Both the position numbers and the translations under genes were made by a program. Shown one piece after another: positions 18,570-28,240 of a stretch of 64,000 nucleotides of DNA. The stretch spans positions 98,694 through 162,693 of the forward strand of contig SVNH01000005.1 of NCBI GenBank assembly GCA_015067005.1, written 5' to 3'. Numbering within the stretch: position 1 is the stretch's first letter; the number at the start of each line of letters is the position of its first letter. The notes below the pieces were generated by a model. The model worked only from the letters and a program-made list of their open reading frames with translations, did no database searches and was not told where the DNA came from. This DNA comes from Ruminococcus flavefaciens. GTDB lineage: Bacteria; Bacillota; Clostridia; Oscillospirales; Ruminococcaceae.

Positions 18570-19355
18570 ATGCACAGATCAGATATTAAAGCTGTTGTAG
18601 GAGCTGTTCTGGCGATATTGGCAGCACTGGCGGCAGTGATAATTAATTCGGGCACAGATAAAGACGATACGAGCACTAAGTTCAGAGAACTCAGCAGCGC
18701 AAATTCTGGAGAGGTCACAGAAACACACAATACCGTCAGCCGGACAACGGAGCGCACTTCTGCTGAAAAGGCGAAACGTACTACTGCCGCCGCAAGTACA
18801 ACAGTTCATGCTACGGATAAGGCAGATGAGAAAACGACCGAACTGCATATCGACATTAATTCAGCCAGCGCAGACGAATTATGTAAGCTTGACGGCATAG
18901 GTCAGGCTAAAGCAGAGGCGATCGTGTCGTACCGTGAAGCTCACGGGCGATTCAATAATATTGAGGAAATAATGCTGGTCAATGGTATAGGAGAGGAGAT
19001 ATTTTCACGAATAGCTGGAAATATATATGTAACTGATCCGGTATACACCGAGCCGCAGACTACGGAGACATCAGAAGCTGAAACAACAGTGACAGCAGCC
19101 GAAAGCAGCTCTGAGACAGCTGCTGAGACCACGCACACGCTTACACTTGAAGAGGCAGCACCGATCAACATAAATACGGCTGATACTGCCGAACTTACGC
19201 TGCTTCCGCACGTTGATGCAGAGATCGCGGAGAAGATAATTGAACTGCGCGAAAAGATAGGCGGATACAAAAACAGCTATGAATTACTGTATATTGACGA
19301 ACTTACCCAAAAACAGGTTGCGGAGATTGTCAAATTTGTAACAGTTGGGCAATAG
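18570..19355 (+). CDS. Membrane-anchored ComEA-like protein with two helix-hairpin-helix domains
   Basis: N-terminal TM, Thr/Ser-rich linker, HhH 1 IDINSASADELCKLDGIGQAKAEAIVSYREAHGRFNNIEEI and HhH 2 ININTADTAELTLLPHVDAEIAEKIIELREKIGGYKNSYEL. Confidence 0.85.
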   Translation: MHRSDIKAVVGAVLAILAALAAVIINSGTDKDDTSTKFRELSSANSGEVTETHNTVSRTTERTSAEKAKRTTAAASTTVHATDKADEKTTELHIDINSASADELCKLDGIGQAKAEAIVSYREAHGRFNNIEEIMLVNGIGEEIFSRIAGNIYVTDPVYTEPQTTETSEAETTVTAAESSSETAAETTHTLTLEEAAPININTADTAELTLLPHVDAEIAEKIIELREKIGGYKNSYELLYIDELTQKQVAEIVKFVTVGQ

Positions 19356-19517
19356 GCATAAAAGAACGGTGCTGAATTTGTGAAATAAGAGTGAAAGTGC
19401 TTGTTACCGATTTGTAACATTTTGGTTTTACAGTTTTATATTGTGTGATTATTACCGATAAAATACTGTTGAAAGTATACAAGACGCACAAAAAATATTA
19501 AAGAACGATATAAATCA

Positions 19518-19546
19518 TTGACTTTGAACCGAAAATGCTGTATATT
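19518..19546 (+). promoter_or_regulatory. Putative sigma-A promoter of sugar ABC operon
   Basis: TTGACT (19518-19523), 17 nt, TATATT (19541-19546). Confidence 0.55.
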
Positions 19547-19792
19547 TGAAGTACAAAAGCGGTCAATATATTTGCAGATAATTCTGCTTGTATGACTGCC
19601 GGATATTACACAGACTTTATAGTCTTGGTAATAGCTGACCTTGAAGGTCGGCAAGCGGCTTTGACCGGCTCGGCTATGCAGAAGTGAGTACATTCATTAT
19701 GCGGGGGGATGCCGGCGGAAACCGTAAATTTTATCCATTCATATTATGCTTCCAGTGGAGCGTAATATACATATTTAAGGAGGAAAATACCA

Positions 19793-21271
19793 ATGAACAC
19801 ACTTAAGAGAACATTAGCATTAGTTGCTACTCTCGCTATGTCTGCAACAGCTTTCGTAAGCTGTGGTAGCGACGATTCATCATCAAGCAAGAAGGCTTCT
19901 ACAACAGCTGCTTCAACAGAGGCTGGCTCAGATGCTTCTCAGGCTTCAACAGCTGCTGACGCTTCAGCTGCTTCAACAAAGGCTGCTGATAAACCTTCAA
20001 AGGGCAATTCAACAACTCTTGGCGAAGTTAAGCTTGGCAAGGGCGGTTCTGAATTCTCAATCGCTGCTTGGAACGAAGATGACGTTCCTTTCCTTATCGA
20101 CCTCTGGGCTCAGAACGGCGGCGACAAGGGCAAGGTTAAGTTCACTTCATTCGGCGTAGGCGGTGGAGATGCTTCTGAAAAGTATGACGCTCTCTTCCAG
20201 TCTGGTAAGGATCTCGACGTTTACTTCTGCGAAGCTGACTGGGCTCTCAAGTACATCAACGATGATACTAAGACAGCTGCTCTCGAAGACCTCGGCTTCT
20301 CAGAAGACAACTTCTCAGACGTTTACTCATACACAACTGAAATCGGTAGAGCTACTGAGGGCGCTAACAAGGGTAAGATGGTTGGTGCTTCATGGCAGGC
20401 AGCTGCAGGTGGATTCGCTTACAGAACAGACCTCGCTGAGCAGTACCTCGGCGTTAAGACACCTGAGGAAATGCAGAAGAAGATCAACAACTGGGATAAC
20501 TTCGTAGCTGCTGCAACAGAAGTTGCTACAAAGACAGACGGTAAGGTTGCTCTTGCTGACTCACTCGGTGGTATGTGGCAGGTATTCGCTGCTAACAGAA
20601 AGACTCCTTGGGTTGCTAACGGCAGAGTTGCATTTGACCAGGAGTGCGAGACATTCGCTAAGTATGCTAAGACTCTTTGGGACAACGGTGGTGTAACAAA
20701 GAACGGTCAGTGGACAGATTCTTGGATCCCTGCTGGTAAGGACGGTTCAGCAATGGGCTACTTCGTATCAACATGGGGCTTCGGTGAGAAGGCATTCTTC
20801 GGTCAGGCTTCATCTGAGTCATACGGTAAGTGGGCAGTTGTTCAGGGTCCTTCAGCTTACTTCTGGGGCGGTACATGGATCGTTGTTAACCCGAAGACAG
20901 ATAACGCTGAGGAAGCACAGCAGTTCATCTACACAGCTACTGTAAATCCTGAGACAATGAGAAAGCTCGCTCTCGACAAGCCTGAGTACGTAAACAACCG
21001 TACAGTAATGCAGACAATCGTTGACAACAACGAGTGCCCGAACGAGTGGGTAACAAAGGATCTTAACGGTCAGAACTACTTCGCAGAGCTCCACGAGAAT
21101 GCTAAGTCAATCGACCTTAAGGGACTTATCACACCTTACGATGCTACAATCAAGACAAACTTCATCAATGCTGTTCAGAAGGAATACTGCGAGGGCGGTG
21201 CTTCTTACGAGGATACAATCTCTAAGGCACTTTCAGATGTACTCACAGCTATCCCTGATCTTGCAAAGTAA
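19793..21271 (+). CDS. Carbohydrate ABC transporter substrate-binding lipoprotein
   Basis: Lipobox ATAFVSCGS, Ser/Ala-rich linker, extracellular solute-binding family 1 features; SD TAAGGAGGAA; followed by two permeases. Confidence 0.9.
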   Translation: MNTLKRTLALVATLAMSATAFVSCGSDDSSSSKKASTTAASTEAGSDASQASTAADASAASTKAADKPSKGNSTTLGEVKLGKGGSEFSIAAWNEDDVPFLIDLWAQNGGDKGKVKFTSFGVGGGDASEKYDALFQSGKDLDVYFCEADWALKYINDDTKTAALEDLGFSEDNFSDVYSYTTEIGRATEGANKGKMVGASWQAAAGGFAYRTDLAEQYLGVKTPEEMQKKINNWDNFVAAATEVATKTDGKVALADSLGGMWQVFAANRKTPWVANGRVAFDQECETFAKYAKTLWDNGGVTKNGQWTDSWIPAGKDGSAMGYFVSTWGFGEKAFFGQASSESYGKWAVVQGPSAYFWGGTWIVVNPKTDNAEEAQQFIYTATVNPETMRKLALDKPEYVNNRTVMQTIVDNNECPNEWVTKDLNGQNYFAELHENAKSIDLKGLITPYDATIKTNFINAVQKEYCEGGASYEDTISKALSDVLTAIPDLAK

Positions 21272-21376
21272 TCGAAGCTAAAATTTAAGCTAATTTAAAT
21301 AGTTGCCTATGGGACTTTGTCCTGTGGGCAGCTATTTATAATCTTTTTACTTATCTTATACGAGAGGGTGTGTGCT

Positions 21377-22498
21377 ATGGCATCAGCTGCCCAGAAGCGA
21401 ATTAAATCGATCAGCTATGCTAAATATGGCTATATGTTCATATTGCCATTTTTTCTTGTTTATTTCTTTTTCCAATTATGGCCTTTGATTAATACTTTTA
21501 TTGTTGCTTTCCAGGGTAACGGTTCCGAAACAGGTGAAGCCGTTGGCCTTGATAACTTTAAGCATCTTCTTCAGAAGGTTTCATTAACACAGGAAGAGAA
21601 CCGTAAGGTTCTCGGTATCATCCCTGCTGATGATGACGAAATAGCAGCTCTTACTGCTAAGAAAATGCAGGGTACTATCCACGACGACTTCGTTACAGCG
21701 TTCAAGAATACTCTTATTCTGTGGTTCGGTAACTTTATTCCACAGATCCTTCTTTCACTTTCTCTTGCTGTTTGGTTCACTGACGCTAAGCTGAAGATCC
21801 CGGGAAAGGGCTTCTTCAAGGTTGTTATGTATATGCCTAATATCATTACAGCCGCTTCAGTCGCCGTATTGTTCATGTCTCTGTGTTCAGAGAGTAAATA
21901 CGGTGCTGTAAACCAGCTGCTACACAGTATGGGAATCGTTAAGGAACTGGAAGGTCCAGACCGAGACGTTGTAAAATTTGTATCCGGTATATGGCCGGCA
22001 CGATGCGTTATTATGTTTATCCAGACATGGATGTGGTTCGGTAATACTATGATCATGCTTATGTCTGGTATTATGGGTATCAACCCATCACTGTTTGAAG
22101 CTGCAAGTATCGATGGTGCAAGCAGCGGACAGGTCTTCAGAAAGATCACTCTTCCTCTGCTGAGCCCGATCATGGTTTATACACTCGTTACATCTATGAT
22201 CGGTGGTCTCCAGATGTTCGATATTCCGTTCCTCTATCATGATGGTACAGTTGTCAACAAGGATGTATCAACAGTTGCTGTATTCATTTACAGACATTTC
22301 CACACTGGTCAGAAGTATCAGAACTATGGTTATTCTGGTGCTGCTTCAGTTCTCTTGTTTATTGTAACTCTTGCTCTTGGATCTATTACATTCTATATGA
22401 ATAGAGACGTTGATGCTATCGCTAAGAAGAAACAGCGCAAAGAGCTCCAGAAACAGATGAAACTGCAGAATAAACAGTTTGGAGGTCTGAGCTTATGA
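21377..22498 (+). CDS. Carbohydrate ABC transporter permease (MalF-like)
   Basis: Multi-TM; EAASIDGASSGQVFRKITLPLLSPIM (EAA loop). In-frame ATG at 21377 preferred over 21317. Confidence 0.9.
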   Translation: MASAAQKRIKSISYAKYGYMFILPFFLVYFFFQLWPLINTFIVAFQGNGSETGEAVGLDNFKHLLQKVSLTQEENRKVLGIIPADDDEIAALTAKKMQGTIHDDFVTAFKNTLILWFGNFIPQILLSLSLAVWFTDAKLKIPGKGFFKVVMYMPNIITAASVAVLFMSLCSESKYGAVNQLLHSMGIVKELEGPDRDVVKFVSGIWPARCVIMFIQTWMWFGNTMIMLMSGIMGINPSLFEAASIDGASSGQVFRKITLPLLSPIMVYTLVTSMIGGLQMFDIPFLYHDGTVVNKDVSTVAVFIYRHFHTGQKYQNYGYSGAASVLLFIVTLALGSITFYMNRDVDAIAKKKQRKELQKQMKLQNKQFGGLSL

Positions 22499-23385
22499 GT
22501 AGTATGAAGTCTGTTTACGGACAGCCAAAAGATAATTATATGTTCAAGATCAGATTAAAGTCAACTATTCTCTTTATCTGGTGCGTTATTCTTACAATTA
22601 TCTGTTTGCTTCCTATCTATATTCTTGTTATCAACGCAACTCGTCTTGATACTGATATTGCCGGCGGTCTTACAGTAATTCCTGGCAAGGCTCTTGGTAA
22701 GAATATCAAGACAATGCGTGAAGACTTTGGTAATCTGTTCAAGCCTCTTATAGGTTACAGAAACAGTGCCATCATCACAGTATCAGCTACGTTCCTTACC
22801 GTATTCTTCTCAGCTTTGACTGCTTACGGTATCCACGTATATGATTTCAAACTTAAGGAAACATCTTACATGATCATTCTCTTTATCATGATGGTTCCTA
22901 CTCAGGTTACTGCTACCGGATTCCTTAACTTTATGGCTAAGATCGGTCTTACCGATACATACTGGCCGCTTATTCTTCCGGCAGTTGCAGCGCCTGCGGT
23001 CGTCTTCTTCATGCGATCCTACATGAAGTCATCGTTCCCGCTCGACATCGTTGAGGCTGCACGTATCGACGGCTCAGGTGAGTTCAGAACTTTCCTGACA
23101 ATTGCTATTCCAATGATGAAGCCGGCTATCGCTGTTCAGGCGATCTTCGCTTTCGTTGCTAACTGGAATAACTTCTATACACCTTCAATGATCCTCCTTA
23201 GCGGTGATCCCGATCAGAAGACACTTCCTATGATGATCTCTGCAATTCAGGCATCCGATAAGACAGGCGACCTCGGTGTTGTTTACACTTGTATCGCACT
23301 TAGTATCGTTCCGATCATTATCGCATATGTTCTCCTTTCAAGATTCATCATTGCCGGTGTTGCACTCGGTGGTGTAAAGGAATAA
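22495..23385 (+). CDS. Carbohydrate ABC transporter permease (MalG-like)
   Basis: Multi-TM; EAARIDGSGEFRTFLTIAIPMMKPAI (EAA loop). Confidence 0.92.
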   Translation: MSSMKSVYGQPKDNYMFKIRLKSTILFIWCVILTIICLLPIYILVINATRLDTDIAGGLTVIPGKALGKNIKTMREDFGNLFKPLIGYRNSAIITVSATFLTVFFSALTAYGIHVYDFKLKETSYMIILFIMMVPTQVTATGFLNFMAKIGLTDTYWPLILPAVAAPAVVFFMRSYMKSSFPLDIVEAARIDGSGEFRTFLTIAIPMMKPAIAVQAIFAFVANWNNFYTPSMILLSGDPDQKTLPMMISAIQASDKTGDLGVVYTCIALSIVPIIIAYVLLSRFIIAGVALGGVKE

Positions 23386-23398
23386 TAATATCAAAATC

Positions 23399-23428
23399 AA
23401 CAGCACACTTCGGTGTGCTGTTTTTTTG
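23399..23428 (+). terminator. Intrinsic terminator of sugar ABC operon
   Basis: CAGCACAC-TTCG-GTGTGCTG followed by TTTTTTT. Confidence 0.92.
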
Positions 23429-23490
23429 TTTATATGATGTGTAATATTACTGCTTGTACGTGAATAAGATTAAGTGAAGGGAGTGTTAAA

Positions 23491-24408
23491 ATGAAAAAAC
23501 GTACAAGCTTTGATGTTATAACTGCGTATCTGCCGGAGCGTATCAGAAGAATTATGAGATACGTGAAGAGTGAGGAGCTGAGTTCGATCTCGGAGATCAG
23601 ACTTCGCTCTGAAAGACCTGTCAGTTTTGTGTACCCGACTGAATGCAGATTCTTAACTTCTGATGGTCAGTTGACACTAAATTATAATAACGATAACTGC
23701 ATTTCCGCTTCATATCAGGAGATTTTCGCAACTGTCGAATCATTGTGCAAATACTCAGTACATAGCTGCGCAAGAGAGTTGAGCGAGGGCTATTTTACCA
23801 TTGAGAGCGGCGTCCGGGTCGGGGTTGCCGGATACGTTTCAAGTGAGGGGATAATCCGTGAAGTTTCAGGACTTAATTTCAGGGTAGCCCGCGAGGTCAA
23901 GGGCTGTTCGGAGAAGATTTTCAATACCTGCGGCAGCAATTCGAGCGTGTTGATATGCGGCGAAGTCAATTCCGGCAAAACAACTATGCTTCGTGATTTT
24001 TGCCGGCTTAACGGCAATGTCTGCAAGACTGTCCTCGTTGATGAGCGCAACGAGGTATCAGCGACTGTTCATGGCATACCTGAGAATGAGGTAGGGTGTA
24101 TGACAGATGTGCTTGTCGGGTATAAACGTTCTGAAGGGATAACCTCGGCTCTGAGAACTCTCTCTCCTGACATTATTATTTGCGACGAGATCTCAACACA
24201 AGCAGATGTCTCAGCAATTCTCTCAGCTCACGGAAGCGGAGTAAGACTTTGTGCGACAATGCACGCCGGCAGCTACGCTGACCTCATGAGAAGAGAAGTC
24301 GGAAGAGAGCTTGTTGCGTCCGGAGTTTTTACTCATGCGGTATTTCTGTACGGAAGCGAAAGACCTTCAGCGGTGCGCGGGATAAGGAGTCTCAGAAATG
24401 CTTCTTAG
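23491..24408 (+). CDS. spoIIIAA: Stage III sporulation protein AA (ATPase)
   Basis: GEVNSGKTTMLRDFCR Walker A; first gene of eight-gene spoIIIA-type operon. Confidence 0.92.
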   Translation: MKKRTSFDVITAYLPERIRRIMRYVKSEELSSISEIRLRSERPVSFVYPTECRFLTSDGQLTLNYNNDNCISASYQEIFATVESLCKYSVHSCARELSEGYFTIESGVRVGVAGYVSSEGIIREVSGLNFRVAREVKGCSEKIFNTCGSNSSVLICGEVNSGKTTMLRDFCRLNGNVCKTVLVDERNEVSATVHGIPENEVGCMTDVLVGYKRSEGITSALRTLSPDIIICDEISTQADVSAILSAHGSGVRLCATMHAGSYADLMRREVGRELVASGVFTHAVFLYGSERPSAVRGIRSLRNAS

Positions 24409-24901
24409 ACTTACAGCTGCATTGATGTTCGTATCTGCCGGCGGAATGACCGGTATACATTTTTCGTACAAGCTCAAGCTAAAGCGTGAGGTATGCCGTG
24501 AAATTGAATATCTTCTGAGGTGCTGCGAGATCTACATCCGGTGCAACGCGATGAATGTTTATGAGATCTCCGGACATCTTCGCCGGGATCCTGAGCTTAC
24601 ACATCTTGAGTTTCTTAGCAGGCTGCCTGAGGAATTTTCTGAAGGAATTAACTTTCACGAAGAGTGGCGCAGAGCGTTAGCTTCTCAGGAAATGCCGGAG
24701 GAGGAGAGACAGATCCTTGCTGAATTCGGCGATATACTGGGTACAAGTGACATATCTGGACAGCTTTCAGCAATAGGATCGCTTACTGAGCGTATACGGC
24801 AGCTTGAAGCACAGAGAAGAGAGATATGTCTTAAAAAAAGCAGAATGTATCGCAGCATAGGCGTATTGTTTGGCGTTATGGTTGGAATTCTCGTGATATA
24901 A
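24398..24901 (+). CDS. spoIIIAB: Stage III sporulation protein AB
   Basis: Size, TM ends, position after spoIIIAA. Confidence 0.88.
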   Translation: MLLRLTAALMFVSAGGMTGIHFSYKLKLKREVCREIEYLLRCCEIYIRCNAMNVYEISGHLRRDPELTHLEFLSRLPEEFSEGINFHEEWRRALASQEMPEEERQILAEFGDILGTSDISGQLSAIGSLTERIRQLEAQRREICLKKSRMYRSIGVLFGVMVGILVI

Positions 24902-24912
24902 CGGAGGTAGAA

Positions 24913-25110
24913 ATGGACATTGATCTTATTTTTAAAATTGCCGGCACAGGAATAATAGTTGCGGTGCTGAATCTTGTACTTAAACGTGCTGAGCGTGAAG
25001 AGCAGGCTATGATGACAACTCTTGCCGGACTTATAGTAGTTCTTGTCGTTATAGTTCAGGAGATAGGCTCACTTTTCGAGACAGTCAAAACGGTGTTCGG
25101 ATTATGGTAG
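24913..25110 (+). CDS. spoIIIAC: Stage III sporulation protein AC
   Basis: 65 aa hydrophobic protein, MDIDLIFKIAGTGIIVAVLNLVLKRAEREEQAMM. Confidence 0.9.
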   Translation: MDIDLIFKIAGTGIIVAVLNLVLKRAEREEQAMMTTLAGLIVVLVVIVQEIGSLFETVKTVFGLW

Positions 25111-25499
25111 AAAACAGCTTTTCAGTGGCTATGTTCTGCATATGCGGAACTTCAATGGCTGTACTTCTGCGGCAATACAGCCGTGAACAGGCAATGCTTG
25201 CTGCACTTGCAGCCTGTATAGTCGTACTTGGCGGATTTATAGCGTTTGCAGAGCCGATAATGACGGAGATAAGGGATATTTTCGAGCAGGCTGGCATCTC
25301 TGAGAGCTACGTCTCACTTATATTCAAAGCGGCTGCTATATGCTTTATAACGCAGATCACAAGTGAGATATGCAGAGACAGCGGTGAGTCGGCAATAGCG
25401 TCCGCGGCTGAGCTCTGGGGGCGTGGGGCGTTGACTTTTATGAGCCTTCCAGTGATAAGAGTGCTTCTTGATATGATCAACAACATGATACAGGTATAG
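25104..25499 (+). CDS. spoIIIAD: Stage III sporulation protein AD
   Basis: Hydrophobic, CFITQITSEICRDSGESAIASAAELWGR; position. Confidence 0.9.
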   Translation: MVENSFSVAMFCICGTSMAVLLRQYSREQAMLAALAACIVVLGGFIAFAEPIMTEIRDIFEQAGISESYVSLIFKAAAICFITQITSEICRDSGESAIASAAELWGRGALTFMSLPVIRVLLDMINNMIQV

Positions 25500-25503
25500 G
25501 AAT

Positions 25504-26589
25504 ATGAAGAAAATAATTGCGGCGGCAGTATTTGTAGTAATGCTGTTTATATGCGTTCCGGTCAATGCAGCAGCTGACTATACTGAGGAAGAGGCTGAGA
25601 TCAGCGGGCAGATCAATGACATCCTCAGCGACTATGACATAAATTACGATTACGGTGATATAAGCGAAATGAGTTTCAGCGACATTATCGGTGAGATACA
25701 CGGCGTAATGTCAGCGAAAGCTTCTGCACCGCTGAAAATGCTTGTAACTATCATCATTCTTGCAGTGTTTACATCTGTTATGCGAAGTGCAGGCGATACT
25801 TTTACGGAAGGAAATAAGGGTTCCGGAGTTTATGACATGATATGTGTGATAGCAGCGGTCACAGCTATTACGCCGCAGCTTATGACTGTATATTCGGATT
25901 CTATGGATTCTATCCGTATGATAAGCGGATTCATAGCAATATTTGTTCCGCTTTACGCAGGAATAGTCATGGCATCCGGCGGAATAGTGTCCGGAAGTGT
26001 TTATAATGCGGCAGTTCTTGGGGCATCTGAGGTCATAGTGGGACTTTCGGGCAGCTATCTCATGCCGGTACTTACAATGACAGCAGTGCTTGCAGTAACA
26101 GGGAGTGTATTCCCTAATAAGTCAGTAGATTCGCTTATCGGGATAGTGAAAAAGCTGATAACATGGTGCATAACCATTATAATGTCACTATTCTGCGGAT
26201 TCGTAACACTAAAAACCACAATTGCCGGAAAGGCTGACGGTGCTGCGACAAAGACTACCAAATTTGTTATCTCAGGCTCAGTGCCGATAGTCGGCGGTGC
26301 GGTTTCGGACGCATATTCAACGGTGCGTGGAAGCTTTGAGGTCATTGGAACTACCGTAGGTACAGCAGGTACCATAGCCATACTTCTGATAATGCTTGCA
26401 CCAACGGCGGAAATACTGTTATTCCGAGCGGTAATGAAGATAGGTACGGCAGTTTCGGAGATGTTTTCTGCCGCGCCGCTTACAAAACTGCTTACAGGTA
26501 TAGACAGCGGACTTGCTATCGCTCAGAGCGTACTTGTCAGCTATGCGGTGATGTTTATAATATGCACTGCGATACTTATGCAGAATTAG
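25504..26589 (+). CDS. spoIIIAE: Stage III sporulation protein AE
   Basis: Signal peptide, multi-TM, position and length. Confidence 0.9.
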   Translation: MKKIIAAAVFVVMLFICVPVNAAADYTEEEAEISGQINDILSDYDINYDYGDISEMSFSDIIGEIHGVMSAKASAPLKMLVTIIILAVFTSVMRSAGDTFTEGNKGSGVYDMICVIAAVTAITPQLMTVYSDSMDSIRMISGFIAIFVPLYAGIVMASGGIVSGSVYNAAVLGASEVIVGLSGSYLMPVLTMTAVLAVTGSVFPNKSVDSLIGIVKKLITWCITIIMSLFCGFVTLKTTIAGKADGAATKTTKFVISGSVPIVGGAVSDAYSTVRGSFEVIGTTVGTAGTIAILLIMLAPTAEILLFRAVMKIGTAVSEMFSAAPLTKLLTGIDSGLAIAQSVLVSYAVMFIICTAILMQN

Positions 26590-26601
26590 GGAGAGCGCGG
26601 T

Positions 26602-27063
26602 ATGGAAGGATTTCAAGGAGCAGTAAAAGCTATCTGTATAGCCTCAGCAGCTGTGTGTCTTATCGAAAGTCTGACTGCCGGAACACGTATGCAGAAGCAG
26701 ATGAAGTTCCTGCTTGATCTTGTTATGGCAGTTGTGATAATAAGTCCTTTTATAAGCGGAACAGCGGCTTTTGAGATGCCTGAGGTCAGCGGGAGCCGAT
26801 CCGTTGACACCAGCTATTCTATGCAACTCTATAACAGGACTCTCAGCCGGAAAACTGCACAGAACATTGGTGATGTGCTGTATTCCCAGCTTTCAGCGGC
26901 AGGGATAAACTGTGAAAAAATAGATGTTGAGGTTAATATTTCGCCGGATGGCAGCATATCTATTAGTAAGGTCATAGTCATTGCGGACGATAACGATTCC
27001 GCAGCCGACATTATAAAGAACTGTCTTGGTGACGATACGGAGGTAATAAATGGAGATACCTGA
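26602..27063 (+). CDS. spoIIIAF: Stage III sporulation protein AF
   Basis: Two N-terminal TM segments, position and length. Confidence 0.85.
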   Translation: MEGFQGAVKAICIASAAVCLIESLTAGTRMQKQMKFLLDLVMAVVIISPFISGTAAFEMPEVSGSRSVDTSYSMQLYNRTLSRKTAQNIGDVLYSQLSAAGINCEKIDVEVNISPDGSISISKVIVIADDNDSAADIIKNCLGDDTEVINGDT

Positions 27064-27571
27064 AAAGCTTGCAAATCTTAAAAAGGACAAGAAAATTATG
27101 ACCGCCGCCGCAGTTCTTTGTTTATGCGGACTTCTTCTTGTACTTCTTTCGTCTTTGACATCCGGCGGAAAAAAGGAAGTTCCTGATAACGTTGAATTCA
27201 GTACAGAGAGCGGGCAGGAGTATTGCTGCGCTACTGAACAGAGGCTTCAGAGCTTTCTCCGGAATATCGACGGTGCAGGTGAAGTGAGGGTATTCCTGAA
27301 GGTCGGAGGAGAACAGAGGTATGTTTATGCGACAGAGGGCAGAAAGAGTTCATCAGATAATAAAACAGAGGAGGAAGAGAAGTATGTACTTATAGGCGGC
27401 AGCAGCGGAAAAAACGCACTTATTGAGACAATAGACGCTCCTGAGATAGAGGGCGCAGTCATACTATGCAGCGGCGGGAATGATCCGGCAGTACGCGAGC
27501 GTATATACAAATCAGCAGCAGCGGCACTTGGCATATCTACATCAAAGATCTATGTAGCAAAACTCAAATGA
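27050..27571 (+). CDS. spoIIIAG: Stage III sporulation protein AG
   Basis: Single TM, GAGEVRVFLKVGGEQRYVYATE, EGAVILCSGGNDPAVRERI. Confidence 0.9.
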   Translation: MEIPEKLANLKKDKKIMTAAAVLCLCGLLLVLLSSLTSGGKKEVPDNVEFSTESGQEYCCATEQRLQSFLRNIDGAGEVRVFLKVGGEQRYVYATEGRKSSSDNKTEEEEKYVLIGGSSGKNALIETIDAPEIEGAVILCSGGNDPAVRERIYKSAAAALGISTSKIYVAKLK

Positions 27572-27587
27572 GAAAGGGAGAAATTTT

Positions 27588-28139
27588 ATGAAAAAGCCAA
27601 CAATAATCATCGGAAAGAAGCAAATCATCATGACCTGTCTTACACTTATGCTTGCAGTAGCAGTATACATAAACTATGCGACAGCGCCGGCTTCAATGAC
27701 AAAAAGCGATAAGGACACACCTGTATCACAGGGAGACGACATCACGCATTACGGCGAAACAGAATTTGTGAATGCAGATGCCGCTGCGGCTTGCGATTAC
27801 TTTGCACAGGCAAGACTTGACAAAATGAACAACCGCGATGAAGCTGTCCAGACACTCCAGACTATCATCGGCGGCGGTGACCTTACTGAAGATGAAAAGG
27901 TAGTGAACGCTATCGACGCTGTTCAGGTATCCAAGCTTATCGAATCGGAAGGCACTATCGAATCACTTGTTCGCGCACAGGGATTCGAGGACTGTGTTGC
28001 TTACCTTGACGGCGAAACAGCTAAGGTCGTAGTCAAGACAGAGGGACTTGATAAATCGCAGGCAGCCTCGATAAAAGAGATAATTCTTGGCGAAACTGAA
28101 GTTCCGGCAGAAAATATAAGAATTTTTGAAGTAAAGTAG
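27588..28139 (+). CDS. spoIIIAH: Stage III sporulation protein AH
   Basis: N-terminal TM, FAQARLDKMNNRDEAVQTLQTII; last gene in operon. Confidence 0.9.
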   Translation: MKKPTIIIGKKQIIMTCLTLMLAVAVYINYATAPASMTKSDKDTPVSQGDDITHYGETEFVNADAAAACDYFAQARLDKMNNRDEAVQTLQTIIGGGDLTEDEKVVNAIDAVQVSKLIESEGTIESLVRAQGFEDCVAYLDGETAKVVVKTEGLDKSQAASIKEIILGETEVPAENIRIFEVK

Positions 28140-28168
28140 TTGAATATTCTGAATTTTTTTGGTATAAT
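28140..28168 (+). promoter_or_regulatory. Putative sigma-A promoter
   Basis: TTGAAT, 17 nt, TATAAT (28163-28168) upstream of the Asp23-family gene. Confidence 0.6.
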
Positions 28169-28240
28169 ATAGAAGCGGGAGTGTAAATACACTTTTAGTT
28201 AAATATTTGCACTCAAATACTATGCTACCGGAGGTTCAAT

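Noticed and set aside
19863-20159. Out-of-frame plus-strand ORF rich in Gln/Leu
   Set aside because: Frame-shifted reading of the Ser/Ala linker of the ABC binding protein (repetitive GCT/TCA codons).
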